Shown one piece after another: positions 47,291 to 58,440 of a DNA stretch of 64,000 nt; positions within the stretch are counted from its first letter, which is position 1, and each line of letters starts with the position of its first letter. Origin of the DNA: Cephalopachus bancanus (taxonomy: Eukaryota; Chordata; Mammalia; Primates; Tarsiidae); contig JAPVLO010000278.1 in the NCBI GenBank assembly GCA_027257055.1, forward strand, positions 3,968,001 to 4,032,000, in the 5' to 3' direction. The notes beneath the pieces are model-generated. The model ran no database searches and had not been told where the DNA came from. It saw nothing but the letters and a program-made list of their open reading frames with translations. The position numbers were made by a program, and so were the translations under genes.

Positions 47291-48215
47291 CAATTACTCA
47301 TTAGTATGAATGAGTGTGTGGCTGTGTGATTGCTTCCAGGTAGGTGGTCCTGAAAGGAGAGAAGGAATGAGGAGCCTTGTATGTCAGGTGTAGAGCAACC
47401 CTATCAGGGCAATGGGGAAGGAAGGACTGAAGCCCAGCTTTGATGACGTCATAGATTTGGCTGAAGGATGTATATTGCACTGATTACTTTGTCACCTTTT
47501 GTAGTCTCCTGCCATCTCTTGCTCTGTCATTCTTGAGGGCAACAATATTATTGTCCACACTTTAACCCAAAGTAGAGAAAGAGATGGGACTCGGTGCTTT
47601 TCCTAAGGAGAATTCTCAGCAGGCCTCTGTTGGTGGGGACTCCTGATTCCTGGTTCGTGAGGTCACGCCTGTGGCAGACAGAAGAAACCAGAGTTTGGCC
47701 TGCTGGGACACAGAGGCACCAGGCCAGTTCTGAGCTCAGTTGAGTTTCACCAGCCACGAATCTTTCTCAATGTCATCCAACACATTACAGGCACTTCATG
47801 AATATTAAACCCTAACAATAACAAATCATTGTCTTCCACCTGCAGAGCGCCCCCTTGGCACCAAAGCCAGGGCTTGGTTGGATGCCGTTGGAAGAAAGTC
47901 CTGCCTCTCTCCTTGGCATCCCAGCACTGCACCCAGGGGCAGAGCGATCACAGGTTATGGTGAGGACAGGCCACAGAAGCTGACCAGGGGCTTGGGGAGG
48001 AAGCAGGAGAGACATGACACTGACCCTGATGCTGCCAAACGTGACTGGAGCTTCTGTGCCTGCAGTCAGTCCACGGTAAGGTCACCACTCTCAGCCAGAA
48101 AGCTTCCTCCTGCTCAGCCACCATTGTGACTCAGTTTCCCCACCACCCAGGATGGCCAATGCATTTAACCAGGTGTGTCAAGTCTCATCCCTTGGTCATG
48201 AGACCTGAATCAAGA
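47291..48215. other. Unassigned; MIR scrap at 47,545-47,610
   Basis: 'tattattgtccacactttaa' near 47,547 followed by 'gagaaagagatgggactcgg' is a weak reverse MIR. No gene seen. Confidence 0.4.
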
Positions 48216-48550
48216 AAGAACAGGTCAAGCTGATGCGGAGGCTTATGCCTGCCATCCCAGCACTTTGAGAGGTAGAGGTGAGAGGCTTGCCTGAGCCCAG
48301 GGGTTCAAGACCAGCATAGGAAGATTGGTGAGACCTCATCTCGACAATAAATCAAAAAATTATCCAGGTGTGGTGGCACACACCTGTGGTTCCAGCTACT
48401 TGGAAGACTGAGGTAGAAGGATCACCTGAGCCCAGGCAGGTCAAGGCTGTGGTGGCCGTGAATGTGCCACTGCACTCCAGCCTGGGCGACAGAGTGAGAC
48501 TCAGACTCAAAAAAAAAAAAAAGAAAAGAAAAGAAAGAAAGAAAAAAAGA
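48216..48550 (+). mobile_element. Alu 1 of the 48-50 kb cluster, sense
   Basis: Full-length dimer with 'ccaggggttcaagaccagc' and a right arm reading 'gatcacctgagcccaggcag' then 'gtcaaggctgtggtggccgt'. Tail grades from A into (GAAA)n at 48,509-48,548. Directly followed by a 43-base segment that recurs at 50,064. Confidence 0.88.
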
Positions 48551-48588
48551 GCTGATCAAGAGAATTGAGATTACGAAAAACTGAAAGC

Positions 48589-48882
48589 AGCCTGGCGTGG
48601 TGGCCCAAGCCTACAATCCCAGCACTTTGGGAGGCCAAGGCGAGAGGATTGCCTGAGTCCAGGGGTTCAATACCAGCCTAGGAAACTTGGTGAAACCTCG
48701 TCTCTACAATAAAACAAAAATTAGTCAGGTGGTGGCACACACCTATGCTTCCAGCTACTTGGAAGGCTGAGGTGAAAGGATCACCTGAGGCCAGGCAGGT
48801 CAAGGCTGTGGTGTCCATGAGTGTGCCACTGCACTCTAACCTGGGTGACAGAGTGAGACTCAAGACTCAAAACAAAAAAAAA
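48589..48882 (+). mobile_element. Alu 2 of the cluster: probable chimera of Alu 3 (left) and Alu 1 (right)
   Basis: The left arm shares 'ggccaaggcgagaggattgc' and 'caagcct' with Alu 3. The right arm shares 'gatcacctgag', 'ccaggcaggtcaaggctgtg' and a doubled 'gactca' end with Alu 1, which Alu 3 lacks. The switch lies near 48,655. It is preceded by a 43-base segment (48,546-48,588) matching the one before Alu 3. Confidence 0.88.
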
Positions 48883-50063
48883 TGCAGAAGATTGAAACAA
48901 GACCCCTACCTATCACTACACAAAAATTAACTCTAAATAGATCAAAGACCTAAATGTAAAACTTCAAACTATAAGAATCTTAGAAACATAGGAGACACCA
49001 TTATGGAAATTGGAACTGGCAACCAGTTCTTGATCAGAACCCTAAGTGTCCATACCATAAGAAATAAAATAGACAAGAGGGACCTCATCAGACTGACAAG
49101 CTTCTGCAAAGCAAAAGAAACCATCAAGGGAGCAGGGAGACAGCCCACAGAATGGGAAAAAATATTAGCCAACTGTATATCTGACAAAGGCCCAACACCA
49201 AGGATCTACAGGTACTTCAAACGTGTCTAAAGGAAAAAAAAACAGCCTCATTTAAAAGTGGGCAAAAGATATGAATAGACACTTCTCAAAAGCAGTTCCG
49301 GGCAGCCAACAGACACAAGAAAAAGTGCTCAGCCTCACTCTTCATCAGAGAAATGCAAATCAAAACCACACTGAGATACCACTTAACCCCAGTAAGAATG
49401 ACCATCATTAATAAAGCAAACAACAACAGATGCTGGTGAGGATGTGGAGAAAAAGGAATGCGTCTACACTGCTGGTGGGAATGCAAACTAGTGCAACCTC
49501 TTTGGAAGACAGTGCGGCGCTTTCTGAAAGAACTAGAAATTGGCCTTCCATATGACCCAGCAATTCCCCTGTTGAGAATATACCCGGAGGAACTCAAATC
49601 ATCCTACAAAAAAGATACCTGCACGCGTATGTTTGTTGCAGCTCTATTCACAATAGCAAAAACATGGAACCAATCATGCTGCCCATCAAAGCTGGACTGG
49701 ATAAATATAATGTGGTTCATACACAATGGAATATTATGCAGCCATAAAGAAGGCAAACATATGGACTTTGCAGCAACTTGGATGGATTTGGTGTCAATCA
49801 TACTCAGTGATCTATCACAGAAACAAAGAACAGAGTATCATATGTTCTCATTCATAAGCAGACCTTGAACAATTGTCATAATACTATAAGAAAGGGATCG
49901 GCAGTAGTGGGAAACTGTCGGGGGGGTAGGGTGGGAGTGGCAGTTGAGGGAAACTACTAGGGGAGGGAAGGGCATACCTCATCAACAAGGGTACCTGCAT
50001 AATCAACGTTTGTATACCTAACCCTGAATTGAGTCCCACATCTTTATAATAAAAAATTTTTTA
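48883..50063 (+). mobile_element. 5'-truncated L1 3' end, comparatively young, sense
   Basis: Begins in ORF2 ('atgcagaagattgaaacaag') and runs through the ORF2 end and a short 3' UTR to an A-rich tail near 50,050. It starts directly in the A tail of Alu 2. The 3' UTR has a G-rich tract (49,918-49,978) and ends 'gagtcccacatctttataat'. I do not recognise the 3' UTR from human L1, which fits a different primate lineage. Confidence 0.9.
49458..49868 (+). pseudogene. L1 ORF2p C-terminal remnant (136 open codons)
   Basis: The frame encodes the Cys-containing C-terminal region of the L1 endonuclease/reverse transcriptase: 'LPYDPAIPLL' then 'KDTCTRMFVAALFTIAKTWN' near 49,612-49,671, then 'LDWINIMWFIHNGI'. 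It stays open to the natural stop before the 3' UTR, so decay is light, but the catalytic domains are absent because of the 5' truncation. Upstream ORF2 sequence (48,900-49,450) is in other frames with stops. Confidence 0.85.
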
Positions 50064-50106
50064 AAAGAATTGATCAAGAGAACTGAGATCAAGAAAGACT
50101 GAAAGC

Positions 50107-50385
50107 GGCTCAAGCCTATAATCCCAGCACTTTGGGAGGCCAAGGCGAGAGGATTGCCTGAGCCCATGGGTTTGAGAATAGCCTGGGCAAGTTGGCGAGA
50201 TCTCATCTCTACAATAAATCAAAAAGTTAGCCGAGTGTTGTAGTGTGTGCCTGTAGTTCCGGCTACTTGGAAGGCTGAGGTGGAAGGATCCAAGCCCAGC
50301 AGGTCGATGCTGGGGTGGCTGTGAGCATGCCACTGCACTGCAGCCTGGGCAACAGAGTAAGACTCCAACTCAAAAAAAAAAAAAA
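50107..50385 (+). mobile_element. Alu 3 of the cluster, sense
   Basis: Starts 'ggctcaagcctataatccca', lacking about 13 bases of the usual start. Flanked by 'aaagactgaaagc' at 50,094-50,106 and 50,386-50,398, a perfect 13-base target duplication. The right arm 'gtggctgtgagcatgccac' is a decayed form of the hairpin. Confidence 0.9.
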
Positions 50386-50388
50386 AAA

Positions 50389-52404
50389 GACTGAAAGCAA
50401 TTGGTGGGTGGGTGGTTTCCCAGGGACAAGAGCAAGGTGGCTTGAGAAAGTTTCTCTTCCCTCCATGCCTCTTATCCCCATTGAGGTTTGGGCCATTCAC
50501 ATGTATCATCTACCCAGGAAACTAAGTTGAAACACTTCAAAGGGAGGACTGAGAAGCTCAGTTAGAGGAGACAGGACAGAGAGCCCTATTCTCTTAGTCA
50601 AGTCACCGCTGTAGGGGGAGGGGATTGATTACACACATTTGCTGAATTTGATTTTCTCTCCCGGGTTAACCTGAAAAAAGTCCCGATTGGACTGCAGATG
50701 GTCATGGGTGTTTTATCTCAGATCTCAGGCCTTCTTTGTGTGGGTTTCTAAGTCAAGCAGAATCTTCACTCCTCACCAAGAAAGCACCCACCCTGCCCTG
50801 GGTTCTCTTTCTCCCTCTGTGCTCAGCAAGGAAGAGAAAGGATAGAAGAAACAATTCAAGAAGGAAGATTTTAAGGAATAAACAGTCCAGAAAAGACAGG
50901 AAGTCAGAAAAACCAATGTTAAGAGGATGGAAAATGGGAAGAACGCATCACAAAAAACAAAACAAACAAACAAAAAAACAGCATTAACTTTAGGCCCGGG
51001 TCCCTCAGGAGCCCATGGCAGGCCGTGGGTTAGCGTCTCTCCTCCGCATCTGGAATTCTCCCTACACACAACCCTCCACAGAATTGAAAAAATTGTTATA
51101 CAGATCATTCTCTGTGTTCTGTGTGTTGGATGAGGAGCCCAGTGGGAAAGGGCTGCGTGAGAAAGTCGAAAGGAGCAGGTGGGCCACCTCGTGTAGACAA
51201 GTCTGGACACCTGCCACTGCAGGACCCTTGCACGCCACAGGCCAGAAGCCAGGATGACTACTGTATAATTACCACTGCTTTAATGGAGCATCATGGATAC
51301 GGCTATGCTTTTCCTCTTTCTTCGCCAGACAAGAAACCCATGAGGAAAGCGGCCTTGCTCACTATAAATTCCTCCAGCATCCAGCCCACACCTGGAACAC
51401 AGGCAGCACCGATAATACTTGACGATGGGGATGATGAAAGCCGGGCATCCGCAGACTTGAGGAACGCCAAAGACGTGTGGTATCACTCATCTGGGGGACC
51501 CAGAGAAACCTGTCTTGTAGCTGACAGGATGAGGCCTGCATCTAACACCAGTCTGGCCCCCCCAACCAGCCTAGAAGCCCCTTGAAGACGGTGACTATAT
51601 CTCACTCACGGCTGCACTCCCTTAACCCCACCAGGGCCTGAAGCCTCCGTCTGTGTTGGGAGCTGACCCTGGAGGGAGGCCAGCCCCAGGGTGTGCTGAG
51701 GGCACCCCTGGAAGGAGGGGACGCTGAGAGTGTCCTCACCACAGGCTCACATGAAGAATGCTGAGAAGGAACCACAGGCAGCAAAGTCAAGGTTGGGGCA
51801 AAGTCACCGGAAGAGAGCCAGAGACTGAGGGGGTTTTCCGGCCCTCTTGGCCCTGCATGGGGCCCCAATGCTTCTCTTTCTTCAGACCTTAACATGAGGT
51901 GCTGTAGAAATGCACACTGACTTGGGAGTGGGCGGGGAACATGAGTGCCGCTGACGTGTTGCTACCTACAATGCCGACACGGTCCCATCGGCTAGGTGGC
52001 CACCTTGTGGAAACTGAGGCACCTGTAGGTTGGGGTGAAGGGAAGCCAGTGAGGAAAAAGGGGCTCTATGAGTGAGAGGGAGCATCCGGGCCATGTCGGG
52101 AGCAGGAGATGCCAGTGGGAGATTGACTGGGGAAGGGGGACGTTTGTGGAGGCCAGAGTCCACTGACTTACAACCTGATGTGGACTTGGCTCCTGAAGGG
52201 GGTGGACAGGTAACCCGTGGACACTGCCGTTCACTGCTCAACTGGAGGGAGAGACGTAGAGACAGAGGCGGAGAGGGACACCTTGGGGACACATGGATGG
52301 GCACTACAGAGCAGGCCAGCCCCAAGGAGAAGCCTCTCTTCATGGACTGCAACGTCCTGGACACACCAGCTGCAGGGTCCCACATCGGCAGAGCCCAGCA
52401 ACAG
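50389..52404. other. Unassigned, G+C-rich; L2-like scrap at 51,565-51,640
   Basis: 'agaagccccttgaagacggt' near 51,571 resembles the L2 3' UTR. Long overlapping frames (154 codons at 51,121-51,585, plus; 145 at 50,773-51,210, minus) have no domain I recognise. A-rich patch at 50,948-50,985. Confidence 0.4.
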
Positions 52405-52500
52405 TTTTCCTCCCTGCCTTACAGATTTGGAGACGGAGCACCTGACTGGCAAGCTGGTCTGCTCACGGTCACCAGACGAACACACAGGAACAAAGAGCAC
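52405..52500 (-). mobile_element. MIR SINE fragment, antisense
   Basis: 'ccttacagatttggagacgg' near 52,418 and 'gctggtctgctcacggtcac', a reverse MIR core. Confidence 0.5.
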
Positions 52501-53559
52501 AGGCCTTCAGCTCCCAGCCCTGCTCCTCCTCCTGGGTGGCATGCTGCCTTGGCTGGGGCTGAGGCGTTGGGTGCTTGCCCTCACCCTCCATCCGTCTCCA
52601 CAGATCCTTACAAACTGCCCCCTTGGTGCCGGGCAGAGCACAGCCCCTGTCCGTGCTCCCTGCAAGGCCGGCCCACTCACCTGCCCATGGGCCAGGCCCA
52701 GAGCAGCATGCCTCCCTCTGGTGGGTCTTGGCCTCCAGCCCCCGAGCTTTCCCTGAAGATGCCCTTCCACATCTGCTGAGAGCTGGGAGGGCGCTCATTC
52801 TCCCCCAGGAAACGTGAGGCTTGGGGGGCTAGACGCGCAGTTCCCCCATGTTCCTTCCTCAACCCATGGGAAAAGCCTGAGGTAAGGCACAGCCCAGGAG
52901 GCCTCAGCTCAAAGGAGCAGAGAGCGCCCGGTTGGGGTGCCCTTTGCATCCGGATATCGGTGTGGACCCCTGTCTTGGTTACCGGGCCCAGAAAGGCAGC
53001 ACTGGGCTCCTTCACCCAGGGCACTCCTACGAAAGGGAGCTGAGGTCGGCTCCAAAGGCGATCACCCCGTGCCCTAGAATCCTCTCGACAGGTGTGAGGT
53101 CCTTCTGTGTCTCTGAAGGTCATGATTTCCTTCAGGGGTGCGTTTCCTGAGAAGACACAGAGTTGGGGCCTCAGGAGGACTTGGCTCCCAGCCCAGCAGC
53201 CTGATCAGAGGCAGAGGCCACAGTACCTCTCCCTCATCTTCACCAACCCAGATGGAGGGGTTCACCTCCGTGCTCATTCTGTCACTGCCCACCCCCTCCC
53301 TGGTGGCCACAGTGGCATCACTCCCTAGCTCTCCCCCTCTCCCTGAGGAGAAACAACCGTGTCCAGGTTATCTCTAGTCTCTGCTGTGGCACGTGATAGA
53401 TACTTGTTAGATGAGGACAGTGGAACACTTTACCTGACAAAGAGAAAGGAATAACCCATTCCTTGAGGGATGTGTTTCTTGAGTTCTGGGTACTCTGGGA
53501 AAACCCTTCCCTCTTAGCTCACTGAACCCTGTCAACAGTGTATTGATGTGAGGATTCCT
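52501..53559. other. Unassigned, G+C-rich
   Basis: Open frames on several phases at once (235 codons at 52,072-52,779 and 179 at 52,217-52,756 on the same strand), as expected from G+C-rich non-coding DNA. No domain, no convincing start context. No gene supported. Confidence 0.4.
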
Positions 53560-53660
53560 ATTATTCACGTACCAGGATGAGGAAACTCCACGACTCACAA
53601 GTAGGAGAGCCTGGGTGGGGAGTCAAAGCCAGACAGCCCAGCCCCAAGCCCACGTTCTCA
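53560..53660 (-). mobile_element. MIR SINE fragment, antisense
   Basis: 'gatgaggaaactccacgact' near 53,576 is a reverse MIR core, with 'gggagtcaaagccagacagc' downstream. Confidence 0.6.
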
Positions 53661-53739
53661 GCCGACTGCAGAGCACTGCCTTTCCCTGCTCAGAAAGAAC
53701 GGACCCCCGGGGATCTGCCTTCTTCTAAAAATAAGCGTC

Positions 53740-53825
53740 GCGGTTTCACCAAAACTTGCCAGGCGCACAGTAGGTGTTCTGTGATGTCTGCAAATGATTA
53801 AATTAATACATGAATTAATGACACA
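53740..53825 (+). mobile_element. L2/MIR-type 3' end, sense
   Basis: 'caggcgcacagtaggtgttc' near 53,760 then 'ttaatacatgaattaatga'. Short and diverged. Confidence 0.4.
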
Positions 53826-54099
53826 AGTGTCAATGAAAAAGCAAACAGTGAGGGAAGAAAAACAAAAACTCCGTACAGACTCTGTTCTGACACGTTAGCA
53901 ATGCCCACCTCCACTTCTCGGGTGCTGGTGTGTCTCCCACACCACCCACAGACACCCCACAGAAGCAAATGATCTCAAATGTGAGAAAATGACTATTAAA
54001 ACTTCTACAAAAAGATACCAGAAGCCCCTCCATCCCTCCAGATGTGCTGGAAAACAGTTCCCACGCTGAGATTCAACCCTCTCTCTGCTAACCTTGCTC

Positions 54100-55560
54100 C
54101 GGCCACCTAACCCTCTATTGTCTCTCTATGGTGGCATCACGGGTTTGGGCAGGAGGTGAGAGCCCAGAGCGTCTGCGTGGGCCAACAGTGGGCCCTGATC
54201 CACCTCCTGCCCTTTGCACCTCACCCGGCAGCTGGGTGTCTGGGACCACAGTTCCACGTGTGCATCGTGGTATATACAGTTGGCACAGCCAGCACACTCC
54301 CTCCAGTCTAGGCGTCAGCTCAAAAATGGACCCCACCAATATTATTTCCTCCAGCATGCATGCAAACGCTTACACCACTCCTTTAATGGCATCATGGGTC
54401 AAAAAAGAAACTCAGATGCAGGAGAGATGGCAATAGTCTTGCAGATCCCAGGACCAGGGCTCACACGCCATCTGCCCGCCAGTGGGGCCATCAGGAGGAC
54501 TGGACTTTGGCCACTCAGTGATCCTTGGAAGGGCCCTTTCTGCTTCTTCAGAATCCAGCAACTCCAGCCCTCGCCGCCTCCCAACATGGGCGTTGAGGGT
54601 ATTCACCGACGTGGAGGCCAGGTCTCTCCGCTAACTCCTAGCCGCTCCACCTTGCTCCCTGGGACCAGAGCGAGCTTTGCGTTCAGAGGCTGAAGAGGCG
54701 ACAAACTTAAGTCGCTCCGCCACCCTGTGGCCGGCGACAGAACTGCACCCTCCACGCTCGACAGAAGCCCACTCCTAACCAGGAGCTCCCAAACACGGGT
54801 TTAAATTCCTAAGAGGGGCGAGCCCCTCCTAAAAGGCCCCACGGCGGTTGTTAACTGGACTGGAAGCCGTCTGCCTTCATACGATTGTTCACAAATGTTC
54901 TTGTGCTTGAAGGGACCCATGCATCTATTTCTGGGTGCCTTGTTCTACAACAAACTGTGGGGAGAAGTTTTCCCCAGCTTTGTCCCGGTCATCATCCTGC
55001 CTCAGGACAGAAGACCCTTCCATCCATCCGCAAAACAAGTATCACTGCCACAATATGAAGAGTACCTGGAAGGGGCGTCCCAGTCTCACGCACTTGAAGG
55101 TCAGAAGGTTTCTCTGAAGTCAAACTCAAGTTCCTACTGCTGCAAAGACCTTAAGGATTATGAGCAGGCCCTGCTGAACCCGCTGATGTGAGTTCAAGTC
55201 CTCATTTCGGCACCTACGTGCTCTGAGCCTCACTGTTCCCGTCTGAGGACCAGGAGGGATGGAGTCATCCTTCCCACCTCTCTGCCTGATGGTTTATCGT
55301 GCAGGAGGACCGCATGGCATCGTGTGTGCCCAGGTACACTGCAAGGCGTTCGGAGGGTAGCGGGCGCTCGGCTCTGATCACTCGCATCAGGCAAGCCAAA
55401 GCGTCAGGAGAAATTCACACAGGGGCAAGTTGCTCACTTAGGTCTTCGAGCCCAGGGCCAAGGAGAAACAGAGAACGCGGCAGGCACGGGTTAGGGGACC
55501 GGGCCTGTCAAACCCCCCTGCTCAGGTTAGGGATTATGGAGCATGCTTGGCCACGGGCAG
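54100..55560. promoter_or_regulatory. CpG-enriched zone, candidate weak CpG island
   Basis: By eye CpG is clearly more frequent than elsewhere in the window, most strongly at about 54,590-54,850 (roughly 18 CpG in 270 bases) and again at 55,330-55,560. The first core contains a perfect GAGGGGC-GA-GCCCCTC inverted repeat at 54,813-54,828. No TATA box or gene start can be tied to it. Frames of 159 codons (54,214-54,693) and 98 codons (54,895-55,191) are unrecognised. Confidence 0.3.
55140..55270 (+). mobile_element. MIR SINE fragment, sense
   Basis: 'gatgtgagttcaagtcctca' near 55,185, 'cgtgctctgagcctcactgt' near 55,218 and 'tctgaggaccaggagggatg' follow the MIR core. Confidence 0.6.
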
Positions 55561-56929
55561 GCCGCCTCCAACACCATGAGCTGGCAACCTGCTCACTGGA
55601 GTTCTGAGTCAGGAGTCAGGGCCCTTAGCCACAGAGGGCCAGCTCAGGGGTGACTCCCGCAGAGGCAACAAGGCCCAGATCTCCGGGACACAGAGTTTGC
55701 TCTGATCACAGAAAACCCACCTGTTCTGTTCTGGATTTTCTGGAGTCCTGGTTTCAAATATTCCAGTCGATTGCTCTCATAAGGACATAGGAGCTTGGCA
55801 GGGTCTGGCAATTGGGATTCAGAAAATATAGTCCCCAGAGCCCCAGGATCTATCAGAGTTCATCCCTGCAGCATCCTTTTGAATCAAAGAGACTTTAAAA
55901 AAAAAAAATCCAAGATGAAAACCCCTCAGTAGTGTCTCTGAAATCCCAGTCCTGAGGTCGAGGGCTCTCAGAGCCCCACCCTCTCCAGTTGGAGGGCACC
56001 TGTTGAGGGAATCCTGAACCGCGGGTTGGGCCTAAAATGCTCCGGAGTCGGTGGTTTGGCTCAACTGTCTCCTGGGACCTCACTGGGGAGTTCCAAAGCT
56101 GGACCAGGAAGGGTGCCCACCCAGAGCACGGGCACGGCTGGTGGCCGGGCACCCTCTAGTGGAAGGCCAGGAGAAGACAGTCTGGAGAGCTACAGGAGGA
56201 GCCTCGCCAGGCAAGCCAAGCAAGTTTTCTCCTGGGCTTTCCTTGCCCTGCTACATACAGGACTGCCAGCTGCCACGTCGACTGGCGGGCAGACCTCAGA
56301 GCCTCCTGTGATCCAGTCCAGGGAACGACTTTCGATTCATAACAAATCACAGAAACCTTGGACATATTTCTGAACGGCAGCTCTCTCCACCTCCAAGAAA
56401 AACAATGAAGTTTGGTGTTTGGGCAGCCCCCCTCCCTTGATGCCTTCCACACATGGCTCTCCCCGTGCAGGGAGCTTTCAAGTTTGGGCATGGACTCCAC
56501 GCACAGCCTTTTCAAATAGGAGGACTGAAAACCGAGACACACAGTGGCTGTTCTTTTTTAAACGCCTCACTTCATTTCCAGAGCATTTGGTCTTTTTATT
56601 AGTCTCTTTAAAATATAAAATCCACTCTGCAGCGCACACCCATTAGAATAAACCAGATTCCAGGAATGCTGTGAGCAGATGTGCGGTCCTGTCTTGTGGG
56701 CATGCACGGAGGTGGGCTTACACTCCCATGCAAACTAAAAACTGACATCGAAGTGGCACCATGAAAGAACTATTGGTATTTGTTTATGATACACTTTTAC
56801 AATTTTTCTATGGCTTTAGATACAGATACAACCTATTATATGTAATGGAATATTTGGATATGGATATTTAGCAGGCCTATTGGGTCAAACACTATAAAAT
56901 CAAAGAACATTAGGATTTAATATATTTTA
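55561..56929. other. Unassigned; A run at 55,897-55,908
   Basis: No gene or family recognised. Overlapping frames at 56,026-56,542 on both strands have no resemblance to known domains. Confidence 0.4.
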
Positions 56930-57080
56930 CTTTGTTCCTCTGAGCATCGAGAATCACACCAGACACTTTACACACGTAACCTCATTTAATTCTCCTAACA
57001 CCTTCATGAAGTTGGTATTATTATCTCCATTCTATTGTTAAGGAAACTAGACAGAGACACAAGATGACAGAGCAGGGACT
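56930..57080 (-). mobile_element. MIR SINE, antisense
   Basis: 'cctcatttaattctcctaac' near 56,980, 'ttattatctccattctattg' near 57,017 and 'gacagagcagggactcagcc' near 57,066, a good reverse MIR. Confidence 0.75.
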
Positions 57081-57312
57081 CAGCCCCGTCTGTTTGCTTG
57101 AAAGGTCTGTGGTTTTTCTGCTCCAAACGTACTGCTTTCTGTGCTAGTGTTGTAAGTACTGGCAGGAGTAACTCACTGTTGAAGTGCCTAACCCAGAGAA
57201 TGCTGACCAAATGAAAAAACTTCAGACAGGGAGACTTTCCAATCAGAAAGGTCAAACTTTTAACATGTTCGAAAGGAAAAGGATGTAGTATACCTATTCA
57301 GTAGAGGTTTTA

Positions 57313-57594
57313 TTTTTTATTTTTTTATTTTTTTATTTTTTGAGTTGGAGTTTCACTCCGTTGCCCAGACTGGAGTGCAGTGGCCGCTCCCGGCCACCGC
57401 AGCCTCGACCTGCTGGGCTCCGGCGATCCTTCCGCCTCAGCCTTCCGAGTAGCCGGAACTACAGGCGCGCACTACCACACCTGGCTGATTTTTGATTTTT
57501 ATTGTAGAGATGAGGTCTCGCCAAGTTGCCCAGGCAGGTCTTGAACCCGTGGGCTCAGGCAATTCACTCACCTCAGCCTCCCAAGGCGCGGGAT
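57313..57594 (-). mobile_element. Alu, hairpin-bearing subfamily, antisense, slightly 5' truncated
   Basis: Carries an intact GTGGCCGCTCCCGGCCAC at 57,380-57,397. It ends 'caaggcgcgggat', short of the normal 5' end. Imperfect target duplication 'cagtagaggtttt' near 57,300 and 'cagtagaagtttt' at 57,595-57,607. Tail is (T)n with ATTTTTT repeats. Confidence 0.9.
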
Positions 57595-57607
57595 CAGTAG
57601 AAGTTTT

Positions 57608-58319
57608 TTAGACAAAGATGACTTTAGGAAAGAAATGTGGCTTTAAAGTATCTCCAATCTAAATTAAATTATACATTTGGAACTTGAAGACCAAAATCAA
57701 ACTGTGCACAAAACAGCGATATGTAATCCCAGAAAGATGCAACGTACAAATTTGCCAAAAGCACAGCTTGTGAATAACAGGTTGGAAAACACAAAGAGTC
57801 ACTCTCTGCACAAAGACAACTCTGGCACTTCTTTGGTAAGATGTTAGCACTTACCAAAACATTATAAATAATATAAAAATAAGAATTTCAAATAATTAAT
57901 CTTAAGCTTCACTTTTCTTAAATGCCTCCAATACAGGGACCTGGCTGCTTGGTCTGGAAAGAATTTAGTTAGCATTTATAAACTGTTAGTGTAAATATCC
58001 TTTCAAGAGACATATATGATTATTCAAGATTGTGAATTATGATTAATTCAAGAAACCAATTCAGCATTTATAAAAGGCAACTAAATCCATCAGCATGCCT
58101 ATCCGTTTTTTGGCATTAATAAGAGTGTTCTTCATCATTTAATCCAGAAATATACAATTCTAGCATGTTTAGATTAATAATAATTATGTACACAATAATA
58201 TATTATATAGAAATATTTCCTTTATTGCAAGATAATTAAAGAAAACTTTCTCCTTCAGATGTCAAGAACTATGAAAATTATAAAGTTTAATTAGAATGAC
58301 TGTGACAACTTCTTTCTTA
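57608..58319. other. Unassigned A+T-rich sequence
   Basis: No family recognised and no gene seen. Confidence 0.4.
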
Positions 58320-58440
58320 CCTTGGTGCTGCCTAGGCCGAGGGCCCCAGATACGCAGAGACTGGTGGCCTCTGTGTCCACCACCTAGTGCAGTGTTTGGT
58401 TGGTGGTAGATACTCACTAAGTGCTTCTTTAACAGACCTG
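58320..58440 (+). mobile_element. Possible L2 3' fragment, sense
   Basis: 'gtccaccacctagtgcagtg' near 58,376, then 'ggtagatactcactaagtgc' near 58,405, resembles the L2 end. Weak. Confidence 0.35.

Noticed and set aside
48546..50106. Alu 2 plus L1 as a single template-switched chimeric retrotransposition flanked by 43-base duplications
   Set aside because: The 43-base repeat is long for a target duplication, and Alu 3 sits at the matching position after the right copy. The mosaic pattern of Alu 2 fits recombination better. Not excluded.
51121..51585. 154-codon open frame on the plus strand
   Set aside because: No family resemblance, G+C-rich context and overlapping frames on both strands; its end runs into an L2-like scrap.
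52072..52779. 235-codon open frame on the plus strand, the longest in the window
   Set aside because: A 179-codon frame overlaps it in another phase on the same strand, and minus-strand frames overlap too. Part of it lies in a MIR relic. No domain, no repeat of codon bias, no family resemblance. High G+C explains it.
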